Positions 17,056-25,742 of a DNA stretch of 32,415 nt are shown here, piece after piece. This stretch comes from an uncultured Clostridia bacterium (GTDB lineage Bacteria; Bacillota; Clostridia; Peptostreptococcales; Anaerovoracaceae), in assembly GCA_945830395.1 (NCBI GenBank), contig CALZYE010000017.1, positions 1 to 32,415 of the forward strand, written 5' to 3'. Each line of letters opens with the position of its first letter. Positions within the stretch are counted from its first letter, which is position 1. A program made the position numbers and the translations under genes. Under the pieces are notes generated by a model that had not been told where the DNA came from, ran no database searches, and was given only the letters and a program-made list of their open reading frames with translations.

Positions 17056-17092
17056 AATTTTGAGTACAGACTCGAAATTTCTTATTTCACAA

Positions 17093-17116
17093 ACGATATG
17101 ATTGTTTATAAAAAAA
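17093..17116 (+). repeat. 24-base repeat, copy 2 (gcvT-gcvH gap)
   Basis: An exact copy of 16259-16282, lying in the 105-base gap between gcvT and gcvH. A TATAAT hexamer follows directly (17117-17122), so the copy may contribute to an internal promoter, although no good -35 is present at 17 bases. Confidence 0.75.
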
Positions 17117-17160
17117 TATAATTAAACTTGAATCACAAAAATTTTTAGGAGGAAATTAAA

Positions 17161-17526
17161 ATGGCAAAACTATTTTCAAAGTCCCACGAATGGGTTGAAA
17201 TGACAGATGAAACAACAGCGGTTATAGGACTTACCGACTATGCGCAGAAGGAGCTTGGCGGTCTCGTTTTTGTAAATCTTCCTGAAGAAGGTGATGATAT
17301 TACTGCAGGAGAAACCTTTGCCGATGTAGAATCGGTCAAAGCCGTTTCGGATGTAATTTCACCTGTTACAGGTGTTGTTTCCGAAGTAAACGAAGAACTT
17401 CTGGATGCACCTGAATCTATCAACGAGGCACCTTATGAAGCGTGGTTTGTAAAAGTCTCTGATATTACAGAAAAAGAAGAACTTCTCACCGAAGAAGAAT
17501 ACGATGCATTCGTTGCCGCCCTGTAA
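17161..17526 (+). CDS. gcvH: Glycine cleavage H protein
   Basis: GcvH is the lipoylated carrier that shuttles the aminomethyl group and electrons among the P, T and L proteins. The 121-residue chain is the usual short lipoyl-domain form, beginning [12 protein letters not shown], with the lipoyl-attachment Lys at residue 60 in [12 protein letters not shown] and the C-terminal [11 protein letters not shown] motif. AGGAGG lies nine bases before the ATG. A lipoate-protein ligase gene in the same cluster is its likely modifier. Confidence 0.97.
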   Translation: MAKLFSKSHEWVEMTDETTAVIGLTDYAQKELGGLVFVNLPEEGDDITAGETFADVESVKAVSDVISPVTGVVSEVNEELLDAPESINEAPYEAWFVKVSDITEKEELLTEEEYDAFVAAL

Positions 17527-17545
17527 GAACAATTGAGGTAAAAAT

Positions 17546-18883
17546 ATGGGTTCATACATACCAAATACGGAAAAAGAACGCATGGAAATGCTTGCGGAAA
17601 TCGGCTATGAGAACTTTGAAGACCTGTTTTCCGATATACCTGGCGATGTGAAATTCAAGGGTTTTCTGGACCTTCCTGCTGGAATAAGCGAAATGGAAGT
17701 TATTCGCAGGATGAAGTCTATCGCTTCTAAAAATATCGTTTTTCATAAAATCTTCAGAGGCGCAGGCTCATACAACCACTACATACCTTCCATAGTAAAA
17801 AGCGTTACATCGAAGGAAGAATTTTTAACGGCCTATACGCCTTATCAGGCAGAAATCAGCCAAGGACTTCTCCAATCCATATTTGAGTTTCAGACGATGA
17901 TCTGTGAGCTTACGGGAATGGATGTTGCAAACGCTTCACATTATGACGGCGCTACTGCGGCGGCTGAGGCAACAGTTATGTGCAAAGACAGACGCCACGA
18001 AACCGTCTATATTTCAGAGTCTGTAAATCCAAGTGTAATACAGGTTATGGAAACATACTGCTTTGCCAACGATACAAAATTGATAAAAATTCCTGTAAAG
18101 GAAGGCATCACGGATATAAATGCTCTTCGCAAAGCCCTTACAGATGATGAAAAAGCTGCATGTCTTTATGTTCAGCATCCTAATTTCTTCGGAAACTTCG
18201 AGGAAGTTGAAGCTTTAGGTGAAGAAATCCATAATGCCGGCGGAAAGTTTATCATGGGAGTCAACCCGATAACTCTGGCTCTCATTAAATCCCCTGCCGA
18301 GTGCGGTGCCGATATAGCTGTTGGAGACGGGCAGCCTCTGGGTATCCCTATGTCTTACGGCGGACCTTATGTGGGCTTTATGGCTACTACATCAAAACTC
18401 ATGAGAAAACTTCCCGGAAGAATTGTGGGAGAAACAAAGGATGCTCAAGGACGCACCGCTTATGTTCTCACACTTCAGGCAAGGGAGCAGCACATACGAA
18501 GGGAAAAAGCCGGTTCAAACATCTGCTCCAACCAGGATCTCTGCGCACTGACAGCTTCTGTCTATATGGCAGCTATGGGAGCCTCAGGGCTTCAGCATGT
18601 GGCTGAATTGAACATGTCTAAAGCTCACTATCTGAGAAATGAACTTGATAAAATCGGGTTTAAAGCCCTCTATGACAAAGAATTTTTCAATGAGTTTGTA
18701 ACCTCAAGTCCCGTAGAAAGTTCCAAACTTATGGACACTTTGGAGGCGAAGGGAATTCTTGGAGGTCTTCCGCTATCGGAAAACCACATACTGTGGTGTG
18801 CTACGGAAATGAACACTAAAGAAGATATGGATGAACTGGTTTCAGTATGCAATGACGCAATCTATGGAAAGGAAGGTAAATAA
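17546..18883 (+). CDS. gcvPA: Glycine dehydrogenase (decarboxylating) subunit 1
   Basis: The N-terminal half of the split P protein, 445 residues, typical of Firmicutes and archaea. It starts MGSYIPNTEKERMEMLAEIG and shows FRGAGSYNHYIP, YTPYQAEISQGLLQ, NASHYDGATAAAEA and QAREQHIRREKAGSNICSNQ, all characteristic of GcvPA. It forms a heterotetramer with GcvPB, which carries the PLP, to decarboxylate glycine and load the methylamine onto GcvH. It starts 19 bases after gcvH with a GAGGT ribosome binding site, and its TAA overlaps the gcvPB ATG by one base. Confidence 0.97.
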   Translation: MGSYIPNTEKERMEMLAEIGYENFEDLFSDIPGDVKFKGFLDLPAGISEMEVIRRMKSIASKNIVFHKIFRGAGSYNHYIPSIVKSVTSKEEFLTAYTPYQAEISQGLLQSIFEFQTMICELTGMDVANASHYDGATAAAEATVMCKDRRHETVYISESVNPSVIQVMETYCFANDTKLIKIPVKEGITDINALRKALTDDEKAACLYVQHPNFFGNFEEVEALGEEIHNAGGKFIMGVNPITLALIKSPAECGADIAVGDGQPLGIPMSYGGPYVGFMATTSKLMRKLPGRIVGETKDAQGRTAYVLTLQAREQHIRREKAGSNICSNQDLCALTASVYMAAMGASGLQHVAELNMSKAHYLRNELDKIGFKALYDKEFFNEFVTSSPVESSKLMDTLEAKGILGGLPLSENHILWCATEMNTKEDMDELVSVCNDAIYGKEGK

Positions 18884-20322
18884 TGGATCTTATTTTTAAT
18901 ATAGGACAAGAAGGCAGAAAACTTTCCTTGCTCCCCGGCTGCGATGTGGAAACAGTAAGTATTTCCGATGGCTTAAGGAGAAACAATCCGCCTAAACTTC
19001 CCCAGCTTTCAGAAAATGAAATTTCGAGACATTATACGAAATTGGCTGAACGCACCCACGGTGTAAATAACGGATTCTACCCGCTGGGTTCATGCACCAT
19101 GAAGTATAACCCAAAGGTCAATGAAGAGACAGCCTCCCTTGAAGGTTTTGCAGGAATACATCCTCTTCAGAAGGAAAGCACAGTTCAGGGCTGTCTTGAA
19201 GTCACCCATAAAATTTCACAATATCTTTGCGAAATTACAGGAATGGACAGCTTCACCATGCAGCCCGCCGCAGGAGCTCACGGGGAGTTTACGGGTCTTC
19301 TTTTGATTAAGGCTTATCATGTTGATCGAGGTGACATGAACCGTAAAAAAATCATAGTACCTGACTCAGCTCACGGAACAAATCCTGCAAGCGCAGCGAT
19401 GTGTGGTTTTGATATAGTCAGCATTCCTTCCTCTGATGATGGTTGCGTGGACATTGAAGCTCTCAGAGAAGCAGTCGGTTATGATACTGCAGGCTTAATG
19501 TTGACCAATCCCAACACCCTTGGAATATTCGATAAAAATATAACTGAAATCACAAAAATAGTCCACGAGGCAGGCGGACTTTGCTACTACGACGGTGCAA
19601 ACCTTAACGCCGTTATGGGCATAGTTCGTCCGGGAGATATGGGATTTGACTGCGTGCATGTAAACATTCACAAGACATTCTCCACTCCTCACGGCGGCGG
19701 CGGTCCGGGGAGCGGTCCCGTAGGCTGCAAGGCTCTCCTTGCACCTTATCTTCCCGGTACTCAGGTTTCCTTGGACGAAAACAGAGATTGTCACTATACG
19801 GCAAGCGAAAAATCTACAGGTGCAGTAAAACAATTTCACGGAAATTTTCTGGTTAATGTTCGCGCGCTAACCTACCTGCTCACCCTTGGAAGAGAAGGAA
19901 TCCCTGAGGCCTCATCAAATGCGGTACTAAATGCCAACTACATGAGAGTAAAACTTGCAGATACTTTTGATATTGCATATCCCGGAACATGTATGCACGA
20001 GTTTGTAATGAGCCTTGAAAATTTCAAAAAAGAAACCGGCTGCAGCGCTCTTGATGTGGCAAAAGGTCTTTTGGATTATGGAATGCATCCGCCTACAATG
20101 TACTTCCCACTCATCGTTCACGAGGCTCTCATGATTGAACCTACTGAAACTGAGCCTAAGGAAGTTCTTGACAGGTGCATAGAAGCCCTGAAAGAAATTC
20201 ATGCAAAAGCGCATGAAGACCCGGAGCATCTTAAAGGGGCGCCTCATAACACCGTAATAGGAAGACCTGATGAGGTTACGGCAGCGAGAAATCCAATCCT
20301 TTGTTTCAGCAGGGAGGTATAA
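18883..20322 (+). CDS. gcvPB: Glycine dehydrogenase (decarboxylating) subunit 2
   Basis: The PLP-binding half of the split P protein, 479 residues. The PLP Lys is K264 in VNIHKTFSTPHGGGGPG; YPLGSCTMKYNPK, MQPAAGAHGE, DSAHGTNPASA and NPNTLGIF are also typical. It decarboxylates glycine together with GcvPA. Overlap of one base with gcvPA (TAATG) indicates translational coupling and equal amounts of the two subunits. The stop codon lies one base before the TTG start of the lipoate ligase gene. Confidence 0.97.
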   Translation: MDLIFNIGQEGRKLSLLPGCDVETVSISDGLRRNNPPKLPQLSENEISRHYTKLAERTHGVNNGFYPLGSCTMKYNPKVNEETASLEGFAGIHPLQKESTVQGCLEVTHKISQYLCEITGMDSFTMQPAAGAHGEFTGLLLIKAYHVDRGDMNRKKIIVPDSAHGTNPASAAMCGFDIVSIPSSDDGCVDIEALREAVGYDTAGLMLTNPNTLGIFDKNITEITKIVHEAGGLCYYDGANLNAVMGIVRPGDMGFDCVHVNIHKTFSTPHGGGGPGSGPVGCKALLAPYLPGTQVSLDENRDCHYTASEKSTGAVKQFHGNFLVNVRALTYLLTLGREGIPEASSNAVLNANYMRVKLADTFDIAYPGTCMHEFVMSLENFKKETGCSALDVAKGLLDYGMHPPTMYFPLIVHEALMIEPTETEPKEVLDRCIEALKEIHAKAHEDPEHLKGAPHNTVIGRPDEVTAARNPILCFSREV

Positions 20323-20323
20323 C

Positions 20324-21334
20324 TTGATTAAAGAGATATTGTGGTTAAAAACCGAAAATACATACCCGTACAAAAACTTGGCTATGGAAGAATATCTTAC
20401 AATGAATGTCAAGGACGGTCAGTGCATAATGTATCTGTGGCAGAATCGGCACACCGTCGTTATAGGAAAAAATCAAAACTGCTGGAAAGAATGTAAAGTT
20501 ACGAAACTTGAGGAAGACGGCGGCTATTTGGTTCGTCGTCTTTCAGGCGGCGGCGCGGTATACCACGACCTGGGAAACCTGAACTTCACCTTCTGTGTAA
20601 AAGAAGAAGATTACAATTTGGATAAGCAACTTTCCGTAATTCTTGAGGCTGCAAAGCTTCTTGGAATAAAAGCCGAAAAAACCGGCCGAAACGACATAAC
20701 GGTTCAAGGCAGAAAATTCTCAGGAAACGCTTTCCTAAAAATCGGAAAGCAGTGTTACCATCACGGAACTATAATGCTCAATGTGAACGGAAGCGATATG
20801 GCAAAATATCTGAATGTTGACATGAAAAAACTTCAGTCAAATGGAGTTGATTCCGTTGCCTCAAGGGTTGCCAGTCTCATAGAGTTTAGACCTGATATCA
20901 GTGTGGCTATGATGGAAGCTTCTCTTATCAAGTCCTTTTCTCAAGTATATGGACTTACTGCAAAGAAAATATCAGAAGAGAAGCTGCCTGCTGAAGAAAT
21001 ATCCAAGCTGCAGGAAAAGTTTCAGTCATGGGACTGGAAATACGGTAAAAAAATCCCCTTCAACCATGAAATATGTGAAAGGTTTCCTTGGGGAGATATT
21101 CAGATTCAGTTAAAAGTAAACGGAGGAATAATTGAAGATATAAACTTCTTCTCAGATGCCATGGAGCAGGATGTTATAACCCTTATCAAAGGAGCCCTTT
21201 CAGGTAGAGAATACAATGCGCCTGCCCTTATAGATGCAGTTGTAAACGCAAAACTTGAAGCGGCATCTGAAAACGCATCCCTTATTTCAAATATTAAACG
21301 CGATTTGGTTAGCTGTATTGCACATAATATATAA
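20324..21334 (+). CDS. lplA: Lipoate-protein ligase A
   Basis: LplA activates free lipoate with ATP and attaches it to the Lys of lipoyl domains, here probably GcvH. The 336-residue protein has the catalytic fold (RRLSGGGAVYHDLGNLNFTF; GRNDITVQGRKFSGNAF with K131 as likely catalytic Lys; HHGTIMLNVN) and a C-terminal accessory domain (about 245-336). I chose a TTG start at 20324: GGGAGG precedes it, it sits one base after gcvPB, and upstream in-frame codons lie inside gcvPB. The position in the operon suggests use of scavenged lipoate rather than de novo synthesis; no lipA or lipB is visible here. Confidence 0.92.
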   Translation: MIKEILWLKTENTYPYKNLAMEEYLTMNVKDGQCIMYLWQNRHTVVIGKNQNCWKECKVTKLEEDGGYLVRRLSGGGAVYHDLGNLNFTFCVKEEDYNLDKQLSVILEAAKLLGIKAEKTGRNDITVQGRKFSGNAFLKIGKQCYHHGTIMLNVNGSDMAKYLNVDMKKLQSNGVDSVASRVASLIEFRPDISVAMMEASLIKSFSQVYGLTAKKISEEKLPAEEISKLQEKFQSWDWKYGKKIPFNHEICERFPWGDIQIQLKVNGGIIEDINFFSDAMEQDVITLIKGALSGREYNAPALIDAVVNAKLEAASENASLISNIKRDLVSCIAHNI

Positions 21335-21428
21335 TTTCCTGTACAGTGTGAGATTTCCTGTTTATTAAAAAGCTTTACACTAAATAGTGAAGTATACTCA
21401 CATGGTGTTAAGGTGGTGGCAAGGTGGT
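21334..21428 (+). repeat. Short repeats in the lplA-lpdA gap
   Basis: The 120-base gap contains two copies of ATTTCCTGT (21334-21342 and 21353-21361), two copies of AAGGTGGT 11 bases apart (21410-21417, 21421-21428), and an inverted pair TGTGAG (21347-21352) / CTCACA (21397-21402). A TATACT hexamer lies at 21393-21398 but without a properly spaced -35. The AAGGTGGT units resemble Shine-Dalgarno sequences but lie 27-38 bases before lpdA, whose real site is AGGAGAT. Confidence 0.5.
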
Positions 21429-21454
21429 ATTAAGATCAAATTAGGAGATAAATA

Positions 21455-22870
21455 ATGGAAAAATATGATTTAATAGTTATCGGTGCCGGTCCCGGGGGGT
21501 ATGAAACCGCCCTTGAGGCTTCCGGTGCATACGGCATGAAGGTTGCAATCGTGGAAAAAGATCGCCTTGGCGGAACCTGTCTTAACAGAGGGTGCATTCC
21601 TACCAAAACCCTTTTGCACTCAACTAAGCTTTATGGCGAGATAAAAAAACACGGAGATGAAATCGGTATTTTAAATTCTGACAGCATAGATTTTGATTTA
21701 GCCAAAATGCAGGATAGAAAAGATAATGTTCTCACCTTGCTTTCGTCAGGGATAGATTCCCTAATGAAGGCCAATAAAGTAGATGTGTTCAACGGATTTG
21801 CATCGATTTTAGATAGGAACACCGTTGTAATATCAACTCCTGCGAAAGAACAAATAAAGCTGTCTACAGAAAAAATTCTTATTGCCACAGGCTCGGTGCC
21901 GTCGGTTCCACCTATCAAAGGAGCGGATAATGACGGCGTTATAACCAGCGATGAAATACTGAATCTTAAACGCCCTGTATCAAGCCTTACAATTATAGGC
22001 GGAGGTGTTATCGGCTGCGAATTTGCATCGATCTTCGGAGCTATTGGAACCAAAGTAACGATTATTGAAGCCATGGACAGACTCCTTCCTACTATGGACA
22101 AGGAAATCTCCCAAAATCTCAAGATGATAATGAAAAAGAGCCTTGGGGTGGATATTCATGTAAAATCAACGGTTACAGAAATTTCAAAATCGGAAAACGG
22201 TTTGGTATGTCATTATACCGAAAAAGATAAACCCTGTCTTGCAGAATCGGATCTTGTCCTTATCTCCATAGGCAGAAAAGCAAACACAGACGGATTGATC
22301 TCTGAGCATTCCGGTAATGAAATCAAGTCTATGCCTATGGAAAAGGGTAAAATATCAGTCGATGAAAACTTTCAAACCGGTATCCCCGGAATCTTCGCCA
22401 TAGGCGATGTTACAGGCGGAATTCAGCTTGCCCATGTTGCCGCCGGTGAAGGTCGATGCGCCCTGGCAAAGATGAACGGAAAGGGTTCTCCTGTTGATAT
22501 GAGAACAATTCCGTCGTGCATATACACAAGTCCTGAGATTGCAAGTGTCGGAATCAACCAAGATGAAGCCAAGAAGCAAAACATAGAAACAGCTTCATAT
22601 AAATACACCATGGGAGCAAACGGCAAATCCATCCTCTCCCTTCAGGAGAGAGGCTTCATAAAAGTGGTTACAGAAAAAGAATCCGGAAAAATTCTCGGGG
22701 CGCAGATGATGTGTGCCCGCGCCACCGATATGATCAGCCAGTTCTCTCAAGCCATAGTGTCAGGTCTAACCATCTATGACATGGGCTCTGTCATCTATCC
22801 CCATCCGACATTCAGTGAGGGAATCGGTGAAGTCGTGAAAAAAGAAAAAAATAATTTCAACCGCAAATAA
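21455..22870 (+). CDS. lpdA: Dihydrolipoyl dehydrogenase (glycine cleavage L protein)
   Basis: A flavoprotein of 471 residues that reoxidises dihydrolipoyl-GcvH with NAD+. The FAD-binding GAGPGG motif is at 10-15, the redox disulfide is C42/C47 (GGTCLNRGCIP), the NAD-binding GGGVIGCEFA follows in the second Rossmann fold, GIFAIGDVTGG is the second FAD motif, and the C-terminal HPTFSEGIGE carries the catalytic His-Glu pair. No N-terminal lipoyl domain is present. It completes the glycine cleavage set; the 120-base gap before it may hold an extra control point. A strong terminator follows. Confidence 0.96.
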   Translation: MEKYDLIVIGAGPGGYETALEASGAYGMKVAIVEKDRLGGTCLNRGCIPTKTLLHSTKLYGEIKKHGDEIGILNSDSIDFDLAKMQDRKDNVLTLLSSGIDSLMKANKVDVFNGFASILDRNTVVISTPAKEQIKLSTEKILIATGSVPSVPPIKGADNDGVITSDEILNLKRPVSSLTIIGGGVIGCEFASIFGAIGTKVTIIEAMDRLLPTMDKEISQNLKMIMKKSLGVDIHVKSTVTEISKSENGLVCHYTEKDKPCLAESDLVLISIGRKANTDGLISEHSGNEIKSMPMEKGKISVDENFQTGIPGIFAIGDVTGGIQLAHVAAGEGRCALAKMNGKGSPVDMRTIPSCIYTSPEIASVGINQDEAKKQNIETASYKYTMGANGKSILSLQERGFIKVVTEKESGKILGAQMMCARATDMISQFSQAIVSGLTIYDMGSVIYPHPTFSEGIGEVVKKEKNNFNRK

Positions 22871-22925
22871 ATGTTATCATCTGATGCTGTATTCCGTTAA
22901 GTTTGTAAAAAGTATATAATTAAAC

Positions 22926-22962
22926 AAAAGCCTATGGATGTTAACTTCATTCATAGGCTTTT
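22926..22962. terminator. Bidirectional terminator between lpdA and abfH
   Basis: AAAAGCCTATG (22926-22936) pairs with CATAGGCTTTT (22952-22962) over 11 bp, extendable by four pairs inward to a 7-base loop. A-run and T-run flanks let it work on both strands, ending the glycine cleavage operon rightward and the GABA operon leftward. Confidence 0.88.
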
Positions 22963-22991
22963 GGGACAAGAGTTTTAGAAAGGTTTTATGA

Positions 22992-24113
22992 CTAATACAG
23001 GCCCGCAAATATTTCTCTTATTTCCTCATCAGACAAGAATACATAGTTATTTGCCAAAAGTCTCTGCTGATTCTCCACAGTCATCTTTGTAAATTCATCA
23101 ATCTGTGACTCTGTCATTCCATATTCCTTAAGAGGTTTCTTTTGAATTAAGTGATTGAGCATCTCTTCAAGTTTTTCATAACAAATGTCAACACCGCAAT
23201 CCAAAGCTTTTGCAAGAATTTCATTTGCCTTTGCTATCTTTCCGTCAGGTTTCTTCCTCATGTACATCTTAAATACTTCTGTAAAGAACTGATAATTAGC
23301 CTCACCGTGCGGAACATGGAAAGCCCCTCCGATTGAATATGACAGTGCGTGCACTGCTCCGCATCCTGCATTTCCGAAAGCGATGCCTGCATAGTTTGAT
23401 GCAAGTGCAAAGTCCTTCAGCAGCGGTTTGCGGGTCTCTTTATTATTTCCCTTTGAGATAATTTCTCTGTAGCCTTTCATAATCATCTCTATAGCTTTTA
23501 ATGAATACATTTCCGTAAACGGTGAAGCCTTAGGAGATAGGTAGGATTCTATTGCATGAATCAATGCATCGATAGAGCTTGTGGAAAATACATAATCAGG
23601 AAGACCCCCGAGAGATTCCGGAATCAAAATTGCATAGTCTGCATATGTTTCTTCCACTGCAATTCCCTTTTTAGTCTTAAGGCTTTTCAGCTCTGCGATG
23701 GCCACATTTGTAACTTCCGAGCCTGTTCCGCATGTGGTCGGAATCACCGCCAGTTCTTTAACTTTTTTAGGAGCTTTCTTCCCTGTGAACAAGTCAACCG
23801 ACTTCTCAGGGACATCCAAGGCAAGAACTTTACAGATATCAACTATTGTGCCGCCTCCTACCGCAACGATTCTATCAAAGGTGAATTTATCCATCTCCCT
23901 TTTCATGGCATCTATCATCTCATCTGACGGTTCTCCGCTTCCAAACTTTTCCTGATATATTACCCCTGCTTTGACACCTAAAGGTTTTATGTAAGGATCA
24001 TATATCCATTCATTTGTGACGATAATATCTTTTTCCGTTATTTTAAATTCATCGTTAAATTCTTTAAAGGTATCAAAGTAAAACACCTTAGGTACTACTC
24101 TAAGCGCCTGCAT
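22992..24113 (-). CDS. abfH: 4-Hydroxybutyrate dehydrogenase (iron-type alcohol dehydrogenase)
   Basis: AbfH reduces succinic semialdehyde to 4-hydroxybutyrate with NADH. The 373-residue protein belongs to the iron-dependent alcohol dehydrogenases: nucleotide-binding GGGTIVD near 86-92, TTCGTGSEVT, and metal ligands D182 and H186 (SSIDALIHAIESYLSP) with further His in HALSYSIGGAFHVPHGEANY. The N-terminus MQALRVVPKVFYFDTFKEF resembles clostridial 4-hydroxybutyrate dehydrogenases. I chose ATG 24113, preceded by AAAGGAG, over an upstream in-frame start. It is the last gene of the GABA operon, and the neighbouring dehydratase and CoA-transferase support the substrate. Confidence 0.92.
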   Translation of the reverse strand: MQALRVVPKVFYFDTFKEFNDEFKITEKDIIVTNEWIYDPYIKPLGVKAGVIYQEKFGSGEPSDEMIDAMKREMDKFTFDRIVAVGGGTIVDICKVLALDVPEKSVDLFTGKKAPKKVKELAVIPTTCGTGSEVTNVAIAELKSLKTKKGIAVEETYADYAILIPESLGGLPDYVFSTSSIDALIHAIESYLSPKASPFTEMYSLKAIEMIMKGYREIISKGNNKETRKPLLKDFALASNYAGIAFGNAGCGAVHALSYSIGGAFHVPHGEANYQFFTEVFKMYMRKKPDGKIAKANEILAKALDCGVDICYEKLEEMLNHLIQKKPLKEYGMTESQIDEFTKMTVENQQRLLANNYVFLSDEEIREIFAGLY

Positions 24114-24135
24114 GTCGTCTCCTTTCCTTGTGAAA

Positions 24136-25452
24136 TCAGTATTCACATTTAAATCTTTCTGCAAATTGTACTTTCAGTTCCTCCTTGAACTGAGGATGGG
24201 CGATCTCAATTAAAGCCCTTGCTCTTTCTTTGGTAGACTTGCCTTTGAGTCTGGCGATACCGTATTCGGTAACCACATAGTCAACATCGTGTCTGGATGT
24301 GGTGACGGCGGCTCCTTGGTCGATAAACGGAACAATCTTTGAAATTTTTCTTCCGTCCTTTTTAACAGCCACAGATGGCATTGCAATTATTGCCTTTGCT
24401 CTTTCATCCAGTGCCATTGCAGCCCCTCTCATGAAATCGACCTGACCTCCTACTCCCGAAAATTGCCTTATTCCAATGGTATCTGCAACAATCTGTCCTA
24501 AGAAATCCACCTGCATGCATGAATTAATACAAATCAGTTTTGAAGATTTTGCAATCACCACAGGATGATTAACATAATCCACTGTTCGCATCTCCACCAT
24601 TGGATTTCTATCCACAAAATCATATAACTTCTTGGTGCCCATTAGAAATGTAACTACCATCTTACCTCTATCTATGGTCTTCTCAGAGCAGTCTATCACA
24701 CCGGCTTCGTAGAGATCCACAACACCGTCGGAAATCATCTCTGAATGTATTCCGAGATGATTTTTATTTTTAAGTTGGGCAAGGACGGCATTGGGAATTC
24801 CTCCAATCCCAAGCTGCAGGGTTGAACCGTCTTCAATGAGCGATGCACAGTTTTTACCTATTTCTTCTTCAATCTCTCTGATCGGAATGACAGGGCTCTC
24901 ATAAATCTCTCTTGAAGATTCAACGAATTTGTCAATTTCGCTTGTGTGTATAACTGTATCCCCATACACATACGGCATCTTATCATTAACTTCCGCAATG
25001 ACGATCTTAGCTTTTTTCACAGCTTGAACCGTATAGTCACAGGAAACTCCCAAACTGCAGAATCCATGCTTATCAGGTTTTGACACTGTGACGAGAGCAA
25101 CATCAACCTTGAAAAGTCCGTTTCTGATCAGAGATGGAATTTCATGGAAAAAAACCGGTGTAAACTCGGCGCGACCTTCATCAAGAGCCTTTCTGATTCC
25201 TCCGCTCAAGAACCACCCGTTATACTTAAAATTGTCTTTGTATTTCTCATTGACATATTCATTTTTTCCCATGGATACCATGTGTGAAATAGTAACATCC
25301 CGGTATTCCGAGGCATTGTCCACCATAGCGTTTATCAAAACTTCCGGTTCTCCTGCTGCATGAGAAAATACAACAAAATCACCTGATTTAATTAACTTTA
25401 CCGCCTCTTTTGCATCGGTTAAATTACTTTCATAGTATTTCTTCCACTCCAT
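24136..25452 (-). CDS. abfT: 4-Hydroxybutyrate CoA-transferase
   Basis: AbfT moves CoA from acetyl-CoA (or butyryl-CoA) to 4-hydroxybutyrate, forming 4-hydroxybutyryl-CoA. The 438-residue protein belongs to the Cat2/acetyl-CoA hydrolase family. The catalytic Glu is E238 in GIHSEMISDG, the same number reported for the C. aminobutyricum enzyme, and QLGIGGIPNAV and GVGGQVDFMRGA complete the CoA-binding loops. AGGAGG lies seven bases before the ATG, inside the upstream 103-residue gene, which it overlaps by 23 bases. The adjoining dehydratase and dehydrogenase make 4-hydroxybutyrate the most likely substrate. Confidence 0.94.
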   Translation of the reverse strand: MEWKKYYESNLTDAKEAVKLIKSGDFVVFSHAAGEPEVLINAMVDNASEYRDVTISHMVSMGKNEYVNEKYKDNFKYNGWFLSGGIRKALDEGRAEFTPVFFHEIPSLIRNGLFKVDVALVTVSKPDKHGFCSLGVSCDYTVQAVKKAKIVIAEVNDKMPYVYGDTVIHTSEIDKFVESSREIYESPVIPIREIEEEIGKNCASLIEDGSTLQLGIGGIPNAVLAQLKNKNHLGIHSEMISDGVVDLYEAGVIDCSEKTIDRGKMVVTFLMGTKKLYDFVDRNPMVEMRTVDYVNHPVVIAKSSKLICINSCMQVDFLGQIVADTIGIRQFSGVGGQVDFMRGAAMALDERAKAIIAMPSVAVKKDGRKISKIVPFIDQGAAVTTSRHDVDYVVTEYGIARLKGKSTKERARALIEIAHPQFKEELKVQFAERFKCEY

Positions 25453-25741
25453 TTTGTTCCTCCTGAAAACTATATATTTCTATGGGCATATCAGAAATAT
25501 CCTTTATTTTTATTACTTTATCTGCTTTATATTGGTCATAGGAGGCACAGCAGGTGCTGCATCCCCCTATGACGATAAGGTATTTGTAGTGTGCATCTTC
25601 CCTTGCATGCTCTATATTGAATTGAGTTTTTAATGCTTTGAAAAATGTAAACAGCTTATTTTCTATTTCTTCTTTTTTTAGTTTTCTATCGTATCTGGGA
25701 TTACATCCACCACAAAATTTTATACCTATCAATATATCCAT
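25430..25741 (-). CDS. Unrecognised cysteine-rich CGGC/CxxCC protein in the GABA operon
   Basis: I do not recognise a named function. The 103-residue protein has no signal peptide or membrane segment. It opens with a beta-strand-like MDILIGIKF ending in C10-GG-C13-NPRYDR, then a charged helix (about 21-42), then a hydrophobic strand YLIVIGG followed by C61-ST-C64-C65-ASYDQY, and an acidic C-terminus. The paired GGC...Y-D motifs look like a metal- or thiol-binding site on an alpha/beta fold. It begins one base after the dehydratase stop codon and overlaps the CoA-transferase by 23 bases, so it is certainly cotranslated with them. Similar CGGCNPRYDR proteins occur in other anaerobes, from memory. 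A role in cluster assembly, redox sensing or CoA-thioester chemistry is possible. Confidence 0.8.
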   Translation of the reverse strand: MDILIGIKFCGGCNPRYDRKLKKEEIENKLFTFFKALKTQFNIEHAREDAHYKYLIVIGGCSTCCASYDQYKADKVIKIKDISDMPIEIYSFQEEQNGVEEIL

Positions 25742-25742
25742 G

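Noticed and set aside
21374-21398. TTTACA...TATACT promoter for lpdA
   Set aside because: The spacer is only 13 bases, too short for a sigma-A promoter, and no better -35 is found.
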